A DNA stretch of 64,000 bases from WLMZ01 sp043753895 (GCA_043753895.1 JAYUWK010000027.1:62001-126000), one strand, 5' to 3'; positions 53,287 to 62,779 are shown, counted from the first letter of the stretch. Notes: generated by a model from the letters alone, not told the origin. Made by a program: numbers and translations.

Positions 53287-54234
53287 CTAGAGCACCTTGA
53301 TCGATCGGCCAAGCAGTAGCGCCATCCGACCGAAGACAATCGCCAACAGCGCCCAGACCCACAGCGACATCGACTCCGAGCCGGTGCCTGGCAGCGTGCT
53401 GAATTTCACCGTTGTGGTCGTGACAGAGCCCGAGCCCAACAGCGTTGTCGTCGTGCCACCGCCTCCCGCCAGTGTCGTCGTGGCGGCTCCGGACTTGACA
53501 GTGGTCGTGGTCGCACCGCCGCCCGCAGTGGTTGTTGCACCGGCAGCCGTGGTTGTCGTGGCCCCGGCCGCCGAGGTGGTCGTGGCTTGCCCGACCGTGG
53601 TGGTGGTCGACACCGAACCGCCTATAGACCAGGTGAAGCCAGCGGGCGAATCTCCTGCGGCCGTCGTAACGGTGATGGTCGTCGACCAGAACTTCACCGT
53701 GGCGCCGGCAGTGGTGCAGGCAAAGCCGACCTTGTAGTCGCCCGCGGGCACCATGCCGGGCGTGAACGCTCCGAAGGACATCGTTGGAATGCCGGAGATC
53801 AATCCGAGCGGACTCGCTGAAGGGTTCTTGTTGTTGATCGGGTTGCCAACGCTGTCGTACATCGGTCCCACGAAGGCGGACCCCACCGAATTTGGGCCGG
53901 TCGCGAATGTCAGCGCAGCAGGGTCGACCGACGAAGCAACCATGAACGTCTGCCAACGGTACGGGGTCGTGCCCGTGGCGCTACCCGGACACGAGGCGCC
54001 GGAGGGCGGCGCCATCGCAAAGATGGTTGCACTCGCGCCACTCGTGAGCGGCGCGCCGGGCACGGTGGACCCTGGGGGCGTGACGAGTATCACGGCACCT
54101 GCGTTCTCGGCAACAGCGGAAACCGACTTGTGTCCGGCTGCCAGAGTGAACACCAGCATCGCTACGGACAACAGCGTGCCGGCACGGGCGATGTCACGCG
54201 CGACGTGGCGACGTGAAGTGGTCAGGTGGATCAT
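53287..54234 (-). CDS. LPGTG-anchored surface protein with the Cys-paired domain
   Basis: A 315-residue protein. The signal peptide (GTLLSVAMLVFTLAAGH) is followed by the Cys-paired domain (about residues 60-190): PPSGASCPG with Cys82, PYRWQTFMVASSVD, NPSASPLGLISGIPTMSF and AGDYKVGFACTTAG, closing with KFWSTTITVT. A Thr/Ala/Val-rich stalk (VSTTTTVGQATTTSAAGA and onward) leads to LPGTG at about residues 281-285, a helix and GRSIKVL, a classical LPXTG cell-wall sorting signal. The ATG overlaps the preceding stop (ATGA). The neighbouring sortase-like protein cannot process it, so another sortase must. Confidence 0.8.
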   Translation of the reverse strand: MIHLTTSRRHVARDIARAGTLLSVAMLVFTLAAGHKSVSAVAENAGAVILVTPPGSTVPGAPLTSGASATIFAMAPPSGASCPGSATGTTPYRWQTFMVASSVDPAALTFATGPNSVGSAFVGPMYDSVGNPINNKNPSASPLGLISGIPTMSFGAFTPGMVPAGDYKVGFACTTAGATVKFWSTTITVTTAAGDSPAGFTWSIGGSVSTTTTVGQATTTSAAGATTTTAAGATTTAGGGATTTTVKSGAATTTLAGGGGTTTTLLGSGSVTTTTVKFSTLPGTGSESMSLWVWALLAIVFGRMALLLGRSIKVL

Positions 54235-55052
54235 TGCGACTCCTTGGAGAGTGTCGTGTTGGAGGGTTTCGTGTTAGATCTGATTGGTGGTGACGATGCG
54301 GACCGGCGATTGCGGCGAACCCACAGCAAGCCGCCGACTACCGCAATGGCAAGCCCACCGAAGACCAACGGTGTGACCCAACCCGCTTCGTTGTTGTCGG
54401 ACGCGAAAACATCGTTCGAAATCGTCGTGAGCCGCCAGGTAAACGTGTCCTTGGTGCCTGTCGCCGGCTCGGTCAGTGCGACTTCGGTGTGCCAGTAGAC
54501 GGCTGTCTTGCCGAAGTACGTACACGCGATGCCGATGCGATAGGTACCCGTGGGAATTCGCTCGCCTGCTACGGCCGCGAAGCTGAACGCAGGCAGCGCG
54601 GGAATGATTCCCGGGCTACCGACCGCCTCATTGCGACGAGTGAGTTGATGCACGAAAGGTCGCGTGTCGTCGCGGAACAGCGCGTATCGTCCGTCGCCGC
54701 TCGGCTCGGGACCAATCGCGCCGTATTGGATCACCATCGGGTCATCGGCGATCGGGATCAGAAAGCTCTGCACGCGCCACTGGTCATTGGCACTGTCGCC
54801 CGGGCAACTGGCACCATCGGGCAACCGCAGTGTGAAAAGCGTCGAATCGTTGCCGTGGGTGACCGACTCCGTGCGAATCACGGAGTCGGTCACGATCACC
54901 GCTCCGCCGTCGACGGGCGCGTCGACAGTTGCCAGCGCTGTGGGCGCTGCAACGGAGCCGCCGGCGGCGGCGGCGAGCGCGAACATCGCCATGGCACGAC
55001 GACCGAAAACCCGCGAAGACTGCCACCGAGCGCGAGACGTGTCACGACTCAT
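54231..55052 (-). CDS. Membrane-anchored protein with a divergent Cys-paired domain
   Basis: A 273-residue exported protein from ATG 55052 (an earlier ATG at 55061 is also possible). After a signal peptide (MAMFALAAAAGGSVAA) the domain repeats the pattern of the LPGTG protein: LRLPDGASCPGD, QWRVQSFLIPIADDPMV, GSPGIIPALPAFSFAAVAGE and TGTYRIGIACTYFG with KTAVYWHTEVALTE. The two Cys, the WQ/WR-F motif and the final strand align, but GLISGIP is GIIPALP. One helix (LVFGGLAIAVVGGLLWVRR) and a basic tail end it. It overlaps the preceding gene by 11 nt. Confidence 0.65.
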   Translation of the reverse strand: MSRDTSRARWQSSRVFGRRAMAMFALAAAAGGSVAAPTALATVDAPVDGGAVIVTDSVIRTESVTHGNDSTLFTLRLPDGASCPGDSANDQWRVQSFLIPIADDPMVIQYGAIGPEPSGDGRYALFRDDTRPFVHQLTRRNEAVGSPGIIPALPAFSFAAVAGERIPTGTYRIGIACTYFGKTAVYWHTEVALTEPATGTKDTFTWRLTTISNDVFASDNNEAGWVTPLVFGGLAIAVVGGLLWVRRNRRSASSPPIRSNTKPSNTTLSKESQ

Positions 55053-57768
55053 CGGGGACATCCAATTCGAGGTCGCCATCGCTCGGTCCAGTTCTGCGTC
55101 GGCGGCGAGGACGCTTGGTCACCTCGAGCGCACCCAAGGCGGAACCCAGTGCCATCACCGCGAGACCCGGCACTGCGAAGCGGCTCTTCGCCAGGTTGGC
55201 TATTGGCGTGAGCACGGTGGGGCTCGAGTCGGCGGACACGTCTGCGACATCGATGGTGGTCGATGTCGGAACGGCGGCATCGTTGGTGGGTGGCGCCTGT
55301 GTGGTGGGGGGCGCCACTGTGGAGGGGGGCATCGTGGTGGTCGGGCGCGATGTCGTGGGTCGAGACTGCGGCTTCGACGTCGACGCAGTCACCGTGGTGG
55401 ACGTGGTGGACGTAGTCGCCGGATCGGGGACCGGCACGAGATTGCGAACCAATGCCGCTGCATCGGCCACTTGAGTCCGCAGCGCTTCGGACAACGGCAC
55501 GTATCCACGAGGGAGCTTGCCAAGTTCCGGGCCGGGCACTTGTCCTGGTCCACCGGCGTAGTCGAGGAACGTAGCGTATTCGCTCCGCGCCTTTACCTCG
55601 AGGCTGAGCGGTGTGATCGCTGCGTAGGCCAAGGTAGTCAGCGGGTAGGCGCCGGGAACAACGGCTGCCGGATCCAGCTCGAGCACAGCTGGTTGCTCGC
55701 GCGCGACCATTGCTGCCACGCCCGCAGAGATACTGGCAGTGTCAGCGGTCACGAACGTGCGATCCGCACGGTTGTCGCCCGCCCGGCTGAGATGCGCCAT
55801 CTGCAACCCAAAGAGTGCGGCCGACGGCGTGTCGGTGAGCGCGAGCATGTTTCGCTGTCCGAGGCTCTGCGGCCCCACACGGGTCCACACCTCACTCGCC
55901 GATTGAGCAAACGCGTTCGCCGAGATTCGGGCGCCGTCTGACGCCGCTCGAGCCACCTGAGCGGTTCCGGCAAGTCCACGCTGATACGGGATCCAGTCGG
56001 TGCCGCAGAGTGGTGGCGGCACGATGGAGCTACCAGCGGTACCACCCGCGCCGCGCGACGGCGCCTGGTAGCAATACGGATCGCCCTTCGGGAATGTGCT
56101 CGGCGCGGGAGTTCCGAACGCGGATCCTGTGGAGTTGAGCTCGGCCGTGGTGGAGTACACCGGATTGACTTTCATCCCCCACTCATCGGGCGCACCCGCC
56201 AACCACGCCTGCGCTTCGGGGTCAGAGAGGATCCACTCCCAAATTAACTTGGCAGAGTCAGAGTTGCCCTCGGGCAACTCGAGACCGCTGAACGCGCGAC
56301 CGTCGGACACCTGAAGTTGGTTGAACTCGGGGTTGAAGCGAAGGAAATCTGGATCCAGTCCCAGATGCGCGGGGTTGGATGCCAGCCACGGGTAATCCGG
56401 CGCGACGATGATGCCAACCGCGCGGCCATACGACTGTGTGAGCAGCTTGGCCGCAAGCCGCGGCGTGAGATTCAGATCGGCGATTCGAACACCGGCGAGT
56501 TGCTGCGCCGAGCCGGGAGAATCTGGCAGCGGGTTGCGTTCGATATTGAATCCGATGACCAGTCCAGACGCAGTGAGCGGCGCATAGATCACCGGATTGG
56601 TGGCGCTGACCGAACTCGCGGGGAGTGGTCTCGAAACAACGACCATACCCGGTGCGCCGGACTGCCCCGACACCAACTGTTGGCGCGCCGAGCCGTCGCT
56701 GACGGTTGCGTAGGAATACGGCGGAAGCTTGCCAGTGGCGCACAGGGCCGGCTGCCAACTCGCCACCGCCGCCAGACCGAGCTCTGTGCCGGCCAATCGG
56801 CGCTCCTCAGCGCCGATGGTACACGGGGTGTCGACGGGGTTGAACTCGATGGGAATCGCAATGCGGTGCTGCCACGCCTCGGGCGACAGCGGAGAAGTGG
56901 TGACACCGTTCTGATCAGCGTCAGTCTCGAACGGCGTTCCGGCGTTCTCATCGGTCGGAGTGCCTCGGGGCACGATGACGATCCAGCACTTCGGCACTTT
57001 CTTCTCTCCGCCGGTGATCGGTTGGACGCGCTGGCCACAGCCGAGCCCCGATGACTGAACGCCGGTGAGCACCTGGAACAGCTCTGCGCCTTTGCCTTCC
57101 GGGCTGCTTATTGCACCGGCAATCTCGTTCGTGGTGATGGTGTTGAAGTAGGGATTCAGCCAGAAGTTGCCACCTCTGATCGCAGGGTTGAACGTGGGGT
57201 CCGACTGAATGTCGACGGTTGTCCCGCCGACGGATCGAAACGGCATCCACACATTGTTGGTGCGCTTGTCGAGCACCCCAACCGCCGGATCGAAGTTCTC
57301 CCAGTCGGACCGTGAGATCACCCGGCTGAGGGCAAACCCGGCCGGGTACAGCGAGCTGCCGAGACCACCGAACTGCCCAGCCACAGCGCCCTGCTCGCAC
57401 TGTTCTGGCGCCGGGCCCGGATTTGTGACATTCGTGCCATCGTCGTCGCCCCAGCACTGCATGATCTGCATGTACTGACCGCCGAAGCGGCCGGGGCCCT
57501 GCCGCGTGGGCGTGGCCCCGGTCCACGTGATCGACACTGCTTGGTTGGTGAGATTGCGCGTCTGGTTGACGGTGATAGCTAGACCAAACAACATATCGCG
57601 GCCGTTCACCGTGACCTGCGAGTCGGTGGCGGGTATTGCGGTGTCCGTGCCCTGGCTGCCGGCGATCGGATCTGGCGCGGCGCCTGCTCCGGCCGCGGCG
57701 ATGGACGTCATCACGACGATGGCAAGTGGACCGAGCAGCCACGCGCGTGAACGATGGCGGGCGTTCAT
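55042..57768 (-). CDS. Large PstS-like binding protein with Thr/Pro stalk and C-terminal anchor
   Basis: A 908-residue exported protein starting MNARHRSRAWLLGPLAIVVM; ATG 57768 overlaps the stop of the PstS2 gene (ATGA). The N-terminal 330 residues are a strand-rich region (VTVNGRDMLFGLAITVNQTR, YMQIMQCWGDDDGTN) of unknown type. A PstS-like region follows: VIYAPLTASGLVIGFNIERN, LTPRLAAKLLTQSYGRAVGI, and late LDYAGGPGQVPGPELGKLPR with GYVPLSEALRTQ, as in phosphate-binding proteins. A Thr/Ser/Pro stalk (STTSTTVTASTSKPQ, TTSRPTTTMPPSTVAPP) leads to one helix and a basic-acidic cytosolic tail. It is far longer than usual PstS (about 370). Confidence 0.7.
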   Translation of the reverse strand: MNARHRSRAWLLGPLAIVVMTSIAAAGAGAAPDPIAGSQGTDTAIPATDSQVTVNGRDMLFGLAITVNQTRNLTNQAVSITWTGATPTRQGPGRFGGQYMQIMQCWGDDDGTNVTNPGPAPEQCEQGAVAGQFGGLGSSLYPAGFALSRVISRSDWENFDPAVGVLDKRTNNVWMPFRSVGGTTVDIQSDPTFNPAIRGGNFWLNPYFNTITTNEIAGAISSPEGKGAELFQVLTGVQSSGLGCGQRVQPITGGEKKVPKCWIVIVPRGTPTDENAGTPFETDADQNGVTTSPLSPEAWQHRIAIPIEFNPVDTPCTIGAEERRLAGTELGLAAVASWQPALCATGKLPPYSYATVSDGSARQQLVSGQSGAPGMVVVSRPLPASSVSATNPVIYAPLTASGLVIGFNIERNPLPDSPGSAQQLAGVRIADLNLTPRLAAKLLTQSYGRAVGIIVAPDYPWLASNPAHLGLDPDFLRFNPEFNQLQVSDGRAFSGLELPEGNSDSAKLIWEWILSDPEAQAWLAGAPDEWGMKVNPVYSTTAELNSTGSAFGTPAPSTFPKGDPYCYQAPSRGAGGTAGSSIVPPPLCGTDWIPYQRGLAGTAQVARAASDGARISANAFAQSASEVWTRVGPQSLGQRNMLALTDTPSAALFGLQMAHLSRAGDNRADRTFVTADTASISAGVAAMVAREQPAVLELDPAAVVPGAYPLTTLAYAAITPLSLEVKARSEYATFLDYAGGPGQVPGPELGKLPRGYVPLSEALRTQVADAAALVRNLVPVPDPATTSTTSTTVTASTSKPQSRPTTSRPTTTMPPSTVAPPTTQAPPTNDAAVPTSTTIDVADVSADSSPTVLTPIANLAKSRFAVPGLAVMALGSALGALEVTKRPRRRRRTGPSDGDLELDVPDES

Positions 57769-59540
57769 GCGGTGCTCTTGTTCGAGAAGCGTCGCCACGC
57801 GACCGCCGGAGCGAGGATCAGCGCGAGCACAAGCGCAACGACGAGCAATACCAAAGTGAGCGACGCGTTCCAGCCCGACGACTGGCTCAATGTGGTTGGC
57901 AGCACTGCGCCCACCGAGGCTCCGCCACCGGCTGACGCCCTACCCGCGCTGGCACCGTCAGCGAGCGCGCCGCCCGTGGACCCGCACAGCCCGGTGTCGG
58001 CATCGCAGATCTGGCCGGTGGTGTCACCCGTGGCCGTGCCGCCTCCTGTGGCCGTGCCGCCCGCGATCGTGGTCCCTGTGCCTCCTGTTGCACCGCCACC
58101 TGTTGCCGCGCCTCCACCCGTCGCCGCTCCACCACCGGTCGCTGCGCCGCCACCCGTGGCCGCACCTCCACCGGTCGCTGCTCCCCCGCCGGTGGCCGAC
58201 CCTCCGCCGCCGGAGACGGCCGTCGGAACGTTGGCCGATCCGGCGGTGCCGTTGGGACATTGCGTGGCGAGGCCCTGCTTGTCACATGCCAACGGTTGCG
58301 GGGCGCTCTGCGCAAGCAGGTTCGTGCCATCGGGACCAAAGGCTGGGTTCTTGCAGGCCGTGATATCGATGTCTTGCACGACAACGCCGGGAATCTTGCG
58401 GATCTGCTCAAAGCCGGCCTGCACCAAGTTCAGCGGCATGGGCGAGTATCCGAGCGATGCCGACTGCTGCTGCGCCTGACACATCGCGTAGTACGAGAAC
58501 GCACCGAGGGTCTTGCCCTTGTCGAGGTTGAATTGCCCGGCCACCGTGGTGGGCAGGATCAAGTACGAGTACGACGACAGCTGATAGTTACGCGGGTCGG
58601 TGTCGGTATACACACCGTCGAGGTTCTGCGTGAGATAGGTCTGCGGATTACTTGCATCGGTGTTGATCTGCGCCTGCAGCAGCGACACAGCAACGTTCTG
58701 AGGTGTGGGCTCGGTGTAGAAACCGGCAGCGTTGAGCACCTTCGCGACGGGGAACTGCGAGCCGAGCGCGTACGAGTAGTTCACGTAGCCAATCGCGCCT
58801 TCGGCAAAGCCCTGGCTCACGTAGCCCGCGATACCCAGGTCGCCCGACTGCGAGATCATTCCGGGCACCGTTGGGTAGAACGATGTGTCGCCGCAGGCCG
58901 GCGCGCGACCCGACACCTTGCAGTATGCGTTCCAGATCGCTGGGAAGCGGTCGATCATCCACAGCGTGAACTGCGCGGTGGAGCCCGAGCCATCGGAGCG
59001 CACCACCGGCACCACGGCGCGAGCGGGCATCACCAGGCCGGGATTGTCGGCCTGGATCGCAGGATCGTTCCACAGGGTGATCACGCCTGTGAAGATCTTC
59101 GACACGTTCTCGCCAGAGAGACGCAGGTTTGTGACCCGCTTGCCGTTGATGATGAGGTTGTACATGAACGCAGTGCCGCCGGCCGTCACGGGCATGTACG
59201 CGTAGCTGCCCGGCGCCGGGTTCTCGGGTGCCGAACCATCCTTCGGATTGAACTGGAACGGAATATCCGACGCAGCGAAGTCGACCGTTCCGTTCAGATA
59301 GTTCTTGCGGCCGGCGCTTGATCCGCTGGGGTTGTAGTCGACGGTGATGCCGAACTGACGAACGTTCACGCGCATCGCATCGATGGCGTTCGCCGCCCAC
59401 GACGAACCCTCGCCCGAGATGCGTTGGTAGCCATCGGCGCTTGCACGCGGCAGTGATCCGCCGCTGACCACCAAGCCGGTGATGACGAGCGCAGCCAAAC
59501 GAAGTGACCGTCGGCGCGTTGAACGCGTTGTACTGCTCAT
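57765..59540 (-). CDS. pstS: PstS2, membrane-tethered phosphate-type binding protein
   Basis: A 591-residue exported protein. After a signal peptide (ALVITGLVVSGGSLPRASA) the PstS domain spans about residues 38-420: GEGSSWAANAIDAMRVNVRQ, VDYNPSGSSAGRKNYLNGTV, DFAASDIPF and VVRSDGSGSTAQFTLWMID, with the phosphate-contact DGSGS. A Gly/Ala/Thr stalk with five GGGAAT repeats follows, then Cys-paired ICDADTGLCG and a C-terminal helix (LTLVLLVVALVLALILAPAV). There is no lipobox; the protein is anchored at its C-terminus instead, unlike PstS1. It overlaps pstA2 and the next gene by 4 nt. Confidence 0.88.
   Translation of the reverse strand: MSSTTRSTRRRSLRLAALVITGLVVSGGSLPRASADGYQRISGEGSSWAANAIDAMRVNVRQFGITVDYNPSGSSAGRKNYLNGTVDFAASDIPFQFNPKDGSAPENPAPGSYAYMPVTAGGTAFMYNLIINGKRVTNLRLSGENVSKIFTGVITLWNDPAIQADNPGLVMPARAVVPVVRSDGSGSTAQFTLWMIDRFPAIWNAYCKVSGRAPACGDTSFYPTVPGMISQSGDLGIAGYVSQGFAEGAIGYVNYSYALGSQFPVAKVLNAAGFYTEPTPQNVAVSLLQAQINTDASNPQTYLTQNLDGVYTDTDPRNYQLSSYSYLILPTTVAGQFNLDKGKTLGAFSYYAMCQAQQQSASLGYSPMPLNLVQAGFEQIRKIPGVVVQDIDITACKNPAFGPDGTNLLAQSAPQPLACDKQGLATQCPNGTAGSANVPTAVSGGGGSATGGGAATGGGAATGGGAATGGGAATGGGAATGGGATGGTGTTIAGGTATGGGTATGDTTGQICDADTGLCGSTGGALADGASAGRASAGGGASVGAVLPTTLSQSSGWNASLTLVLLVVALVLALILAPAVAWRRFSNKSTA
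58020..58215 (-). repeat. 18-nt tandem repeat encoding GGGAAT units in PstS2
   Basis: Five near-identical 18-nt units and degenerate flanks encode a Gly/Ala/Thr stalk between the binding domain and the membrane anchor. The number of units could change by slippage without loss of frame. Confidence 0.7.
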
Positions 59541-60931
59541 ATCAGCACCTCCTTGAATGGGCCGTCTTTGGAAGGCCCGTCTTTGAATGGGCCGTCATCG
59601 AACGGGCCGTCGGGGTGGCGATTCTCGGGTTGGCGAGCCGCTGGCTGGCGCGTGGCGTCGTGACGGGCATCGATACGCACGCGGTCACGCGCCGAGTGCA
59701 CCAAGGCGGCGCGGGCTTGACGCTTCGAGAGTCGTCCGGCTGGCCGGCCACCGATGATGCGGGCAATCGTGAACAGGATCAAGACCAGGATCATCAACAC
59801 TGCCGCAGTAGCGAAACCACGAGCCACCAAGGCTGGCTGGGGCGAACGGACGAACTCGAACGCCGCGAGCGGCAACGACACCATCGGGCCCTTCACCGGA
59901 TCGACGTTCATCGTGGAAGTGAAGCCAGCGGTGAGCAGCACCGGGGCCGTTTCGCCGATACCTCGGGCGACGCCGAGGATGACTGCGGTGGTGAGACCGG
60001 ACCGACCAGTGGGCAACACGATGTGCCACACCGTGCGCCAGTGCGGAGCACCCAGAGCCGACGAGGCTTCACGCAGGTTGCCCGGTACGAGGCGCAGCAC
60101 CAAATCGGCCGAACGGATGATGATCGGCAGCATCATGATGCTGACCGCAATCGCTGCGGCCAAGCCCGAGCGTTCGAACCCGAGAATGAGAATCCACGTC
60201 GCGAAGATGAACAGGCCGGTCAAGATCGACGGCAACGCGGTCATCGCGGTGACGACCGTGCGCACCAGCCCGGCGGTGCGGCCACCGGTCTCGTTGAGGA
60301 ACACGGCACACGCAAGGGCGAGCGGCACGGTGATGATCAGCGCGAGTGTGATCATGATCAGTGTGCCGACGATGGCGTGCGCAATACCGCCTTGGCTGAT
60401 CGGGTCGAGTGGGCCGGTGCGGCTCATGTCCTCGAGATAGAAGTTCGACTTCAGTAACGCCTCGCGACCCCGCCACAGGGTGAAGACCACTACGGAGAAC
60501 AGTGCGCCACCGGCCAACAACGCGGCCGAGGTGAGCATGACTGCCATGACCCGGTCGATCACGGCTTGGCGGTCCTCGGTGAGCGATACGAGCACCGCAT
60601 AGGTGGCGACGAATATCCCGAAGCCGACCACCACGAACCCGAGCGTGCCCTCCATCGGGGTGAGCCGACCGAACAGCAGCATCGTGGTGCACAACGCGCT
60701 GAAGCCCGCGCCACCCATCAGCATCAGGTCCTGACGTGACACCCGTCCGAGAGTCCGGCGCGTCTGATACGCAGCGCCGGAGCCACCGGGACGCTGCTGG
60801 ATAACCGTGGTCGTGCTCTCGTTGTTCTGCGGCGACGAGGTGTGTAAACCGTCGACGTCGATGCGTAGGACGGTGAGGTGCGCGCTCGCGTCGTCGGCAC
60901 CCACGGATGGAGTCATGATCGTGTCGGTCAT
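59537..60931 (-). CDS. pstA: PstA2 permease with an N-terminal two-helix extension
   Basis: A 464-residue permease. The PstA core has IAHAIVGTLIMITLALIITV, ALACAVFLNETGGRTA, TALPSILTGLFIFATWILIL and the coupling segment GNLREASSALGAPHWRTVW. A 170-residue N-terminal extension holds two extra helices (DLMLMGGAGFSALCTTMLLF, LGFVVVGFGIFVATYAVLVS) and a third that continues into the core. The C-terminal tail has short repeats DGPFDDGPFKDGPSKDGPFK, encoded by a degenerate repeat at 59550-59600. It overlaps pstC2 and pstS2 by 4 nt each. Confidence 0.9.
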   Translation of the reverse strand: MTDTIMTPSVGADDASAHLTVLRIDVDGLHTSSPQNNESTTTVIQQRPGGSGAAYQTRRTLGRVSRQDLMLMGGAGFSALCTTMLLFGRLTPMEGTLGFVVVGFGIFVATYAVLVSLTEDRQAVIDRVMAVMLTSAALLAGGALFSVVVFTLWRGREALLKSNFYLEDMSRTGPLDPISQGGIAHAIVGTLIMITLALIITVPLALACAVFLNETGGRTAGLVRTVVTAMTALPSILTGLFIFATWILILGFERSGLAAAIAVSIMMLPIIIRSADLVLRLVPGNLREASSALGAPHWRTVWHIVLPTGRSGLTTAVILGVARGIGETAPVLLTAGFTSTMNVDPVKGPMVSLPLAAFEFVRSPQPALVARGFATAAVLMILVLILFTIARIIGGRPAGRLSKRQARAALVHSARDRVRIDARHDATRQPAARQPENRHPDGPFDDGPFKDGPSKDGPFKEVLI

Positions 60932-61950
60932 GCTTCGCTACTCGCTCCCGAGCGCGACCTGGCAACGAACCACGATGCGGTGAAGTTCACGATGAGGGTG
61001 AGCGCAAACAGCGCAAGGCCTGCGGCCATCAGCGCCGAAAGACCGAAGCCCGACGACTCGCTGTAGCGCAGCGCAATCAGGCTGGACACCGAGTTGCTGC
61101 CGGCTTCGAGAATGTGGAAGTTGATGTCGAAGCGGGGCGAGATGATCAGCAACACGGCGATGGTCTCGCCCAGCGCCCGGCCCAAGCCGAGCATGGTGCC
61201 GCCGATGATGCCACCGCGCCCGAACGGCAGAGCGACGACGCGGATCATGCCCCAGCGGGTGGACCCGAGAGCGAAGGCGCCCTCGCGCTCGCCGCCTGGC
61301 ACCTGCGAAAAGACCTCGCGCATGACCACGCACTGGATGGGCATAACCATCATCGCGACGACGACGCCGGCGATGAATGTGGATGCGGTGTAGACGCTCG
61401 CACTCGACAGCGGGCTGTTCGGGTCGGCGCGGGCAACTTCAAAGAACGGAATCCACCCGAACCAACCGTTGATCCATCGCGAGAGCCCGACAATGTTTCC
61501 TTGCAAGAGAAACAATCCCCAGAGGCCATACACAACGCTGGGCACCGCCGCCATGAGATCGACCAACGCGACGAGCGACGACTTCAGCCACACGGGCGCG
61601 ACCTCGGTGATGAACAACGCTGTTGCGATGGCGATGGGTAGCGCAATTGCGCCAGCAACAAGCGCGATCAACACGGTGCCGAGAAGGACGGCAGCGATGC
61701 CGAACTTGTTGCGATCTGGCTGCCATTCGGCCGTGGTGAGGAATGACACGCCGGTCACGCGCAGGGCCTGCGCTGCCTCGATCGCAAGGAACATCCCCAC
61801 GGCAACCATGATGCCCATGACCAACACGCCACTGAACGACGCACCCTTGTGGAAGATGCGGTCGCTGCGTCCATCGGTGGCAACCAGCTTGCGCGGTTGC
61901 GGCGCGGGCGCGTCGGCGTCGATGGCCTCGGGAATGATCGTCAATTCCAT
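60928..61950 (-). CDS. pstC: PstC2 permease
   Basis: A 340-residue permease from ATG 61950. The N-terminal helix (FSGVLVMGIMVAVGMFLAIE) is followed by GVSFLTTAEWQPDRNKFGI, as in PstC, VALVDLMAAVPSVVYGLWGL, and the coupling segment VPGGEREGAFALGSTRWGMI that binds the ATPase. It differs from PstC1 by a longer periplasmic loop (LSRWINGWFGWIPFFEVARA). It overlaps pstA2 by 4 nt and begins 7 nt after the upstream coiled-coil gene. Confidence 0.9.
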   Translation of the reverse strand: MELTIIPEAIDADAPAPQPRKLVATDGRSDRIFHKGASFSGVLVMGIMVAVGMFLAIEAAQALRVTGVSFLTTAEWQPDRNKFGIAAVLLGTVLIALVAGAIALPIAIATALFITEVAPVWLKSSLVALVDLMAAVPSVVYGLWGLFLLQGNIVGLSRWINGWFGWIPFFEVARADPNSPLSSASVYTASTFIAGVVVAMMVMPIQCVVMREVFSQVPGGEREGAFALGSTRWGMIRVVALPFGRGGIIGGTMLGLGRALGETIAVLLIISPRFDINFHILEAGSNSVSSLIALRYSESSGFGLSALMAAGLALFALTLIVNFTASWFVARSRSGASSEA

Positions 61951-61957
61951 GTGTTGC

Positions 61958-62779
61958 TCAGGCCAACCACGCGGCGAGTACGACAAGAACGATGACCATG
62001 GCCGCGCCCATGAGCAACACGTCGGGATGCCGGGCGTGCGACCAGAACGACTGCTTCGCCGGCGCGGGGGCAATGGCGTGCATAGGCACCGGTGCGTACA
62101 TCGGTCGCGCTGCGGGCAGACCCGCGTTCCATGCATTGAGGCGCTCGTCGAGCAGCGTGGCGAACACCGTTGCGAACACGTTCGCGAATGCCTCGGCATC
62201 GATGACCAAGTTCACAGTTGCTTGGGCGACAGTCGCTGCGATTGGTGATGCCAACGGCGGGGGTGGCGACGGCGGCGGGGGGAATGCCGACGCAGGCACC
62301 ATGATGGTGCCTGCTGGCAGTTTGATTTCCTCGAGGGGAGCCACGATCGGTTCGACAGGTGCAGGCACCTCGGCCTCCACGACCGGGGCGAGCATTTCCT
62401 CGACCGCAGCCACAGGAGTCTGTGCTGCGGCGGGCACAACGAGCGGCGCCGACGCGGCCACGATCGGCGCAGAAGCCGCAACGATGATCTCCGACGCAGC
62501 GCGGTGCGCTCGAGCAACCGAATCCGACGCCTCGGACCGTGCCTGCACAAGCGCTGCGTCGAGTGCCTGACGTCGTTCGGCCATCAGCGGCTCGAGACGT
62601 GCCCGTAGCTGATCACGGGCCGCCTCGTGGTCAGCACCTGTCTCTTCAGCCTCGGCCGATTCGGCTTCCTGCGTCGCAGCCCGCAGTTGCAAGGTGAGCA
62701 GGGCAATCGCAGCCCGCGGCGGAAGCGATCCGGTCGCTGGCGCCGCGACGGTACCGGGCGTAGCAGCTTCACTCAGCAT
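61958..62779 (-). CDS. Coiled-coil, Pro-rich tail-anchored protein
   Basis: A 273-residue protein without a signal peptide. Residues about 20-110 are Ala/Glu/Arg-rich helix with heptad character (AIALLTLQLRAATQEAESAE, ARDQLRARLEPLMAERRQAL, ARSEASDSVARAHRAASEII). A Pro/Val/Ala-rich central region (ASAFPPPPSPPPPLASPI) and a helical segment (AEAFANVFATVFATLLDERL) precede a C-terminal membrane helix (VLLMGAAMVIVLVVLAAWLA). This predicts a cytosolic protein anchored by its tail. It lies between the other coiled-coil gene and pstC2. Confidence 0.7.
   Translation of the reverse strand: MLSEAATPGTVAAPATGSLPPRAAIALLTLQLRAATQEAESAEAEETGADHEAARDQLRARLEPLMAERRQALDAALVQARSEASDSVARAHRAASEIIVAASAPIVAASAPLVVPAAAQTPVAAVEEMLAPVVEAEVPAPVEPIVAPLEEIKLPAGTIMVPASAFPPPPSPPPPLASPIAATVAQATVNLVIDAEAFANVFATVFATLLDERLNAWNAGLPAARPMYAPVPMHAIAPAPAKQSFWSHARHPDVLLMGAAMVIVLVVLAAWLA

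Noticed and set aside
53287..54234. LPGTG protein processed by the adjacent sortase
   Set aside because: The adjacent sortase-fold protein has no catalytic Cys, His or Arg, so it cannot carry out transpeptidation.
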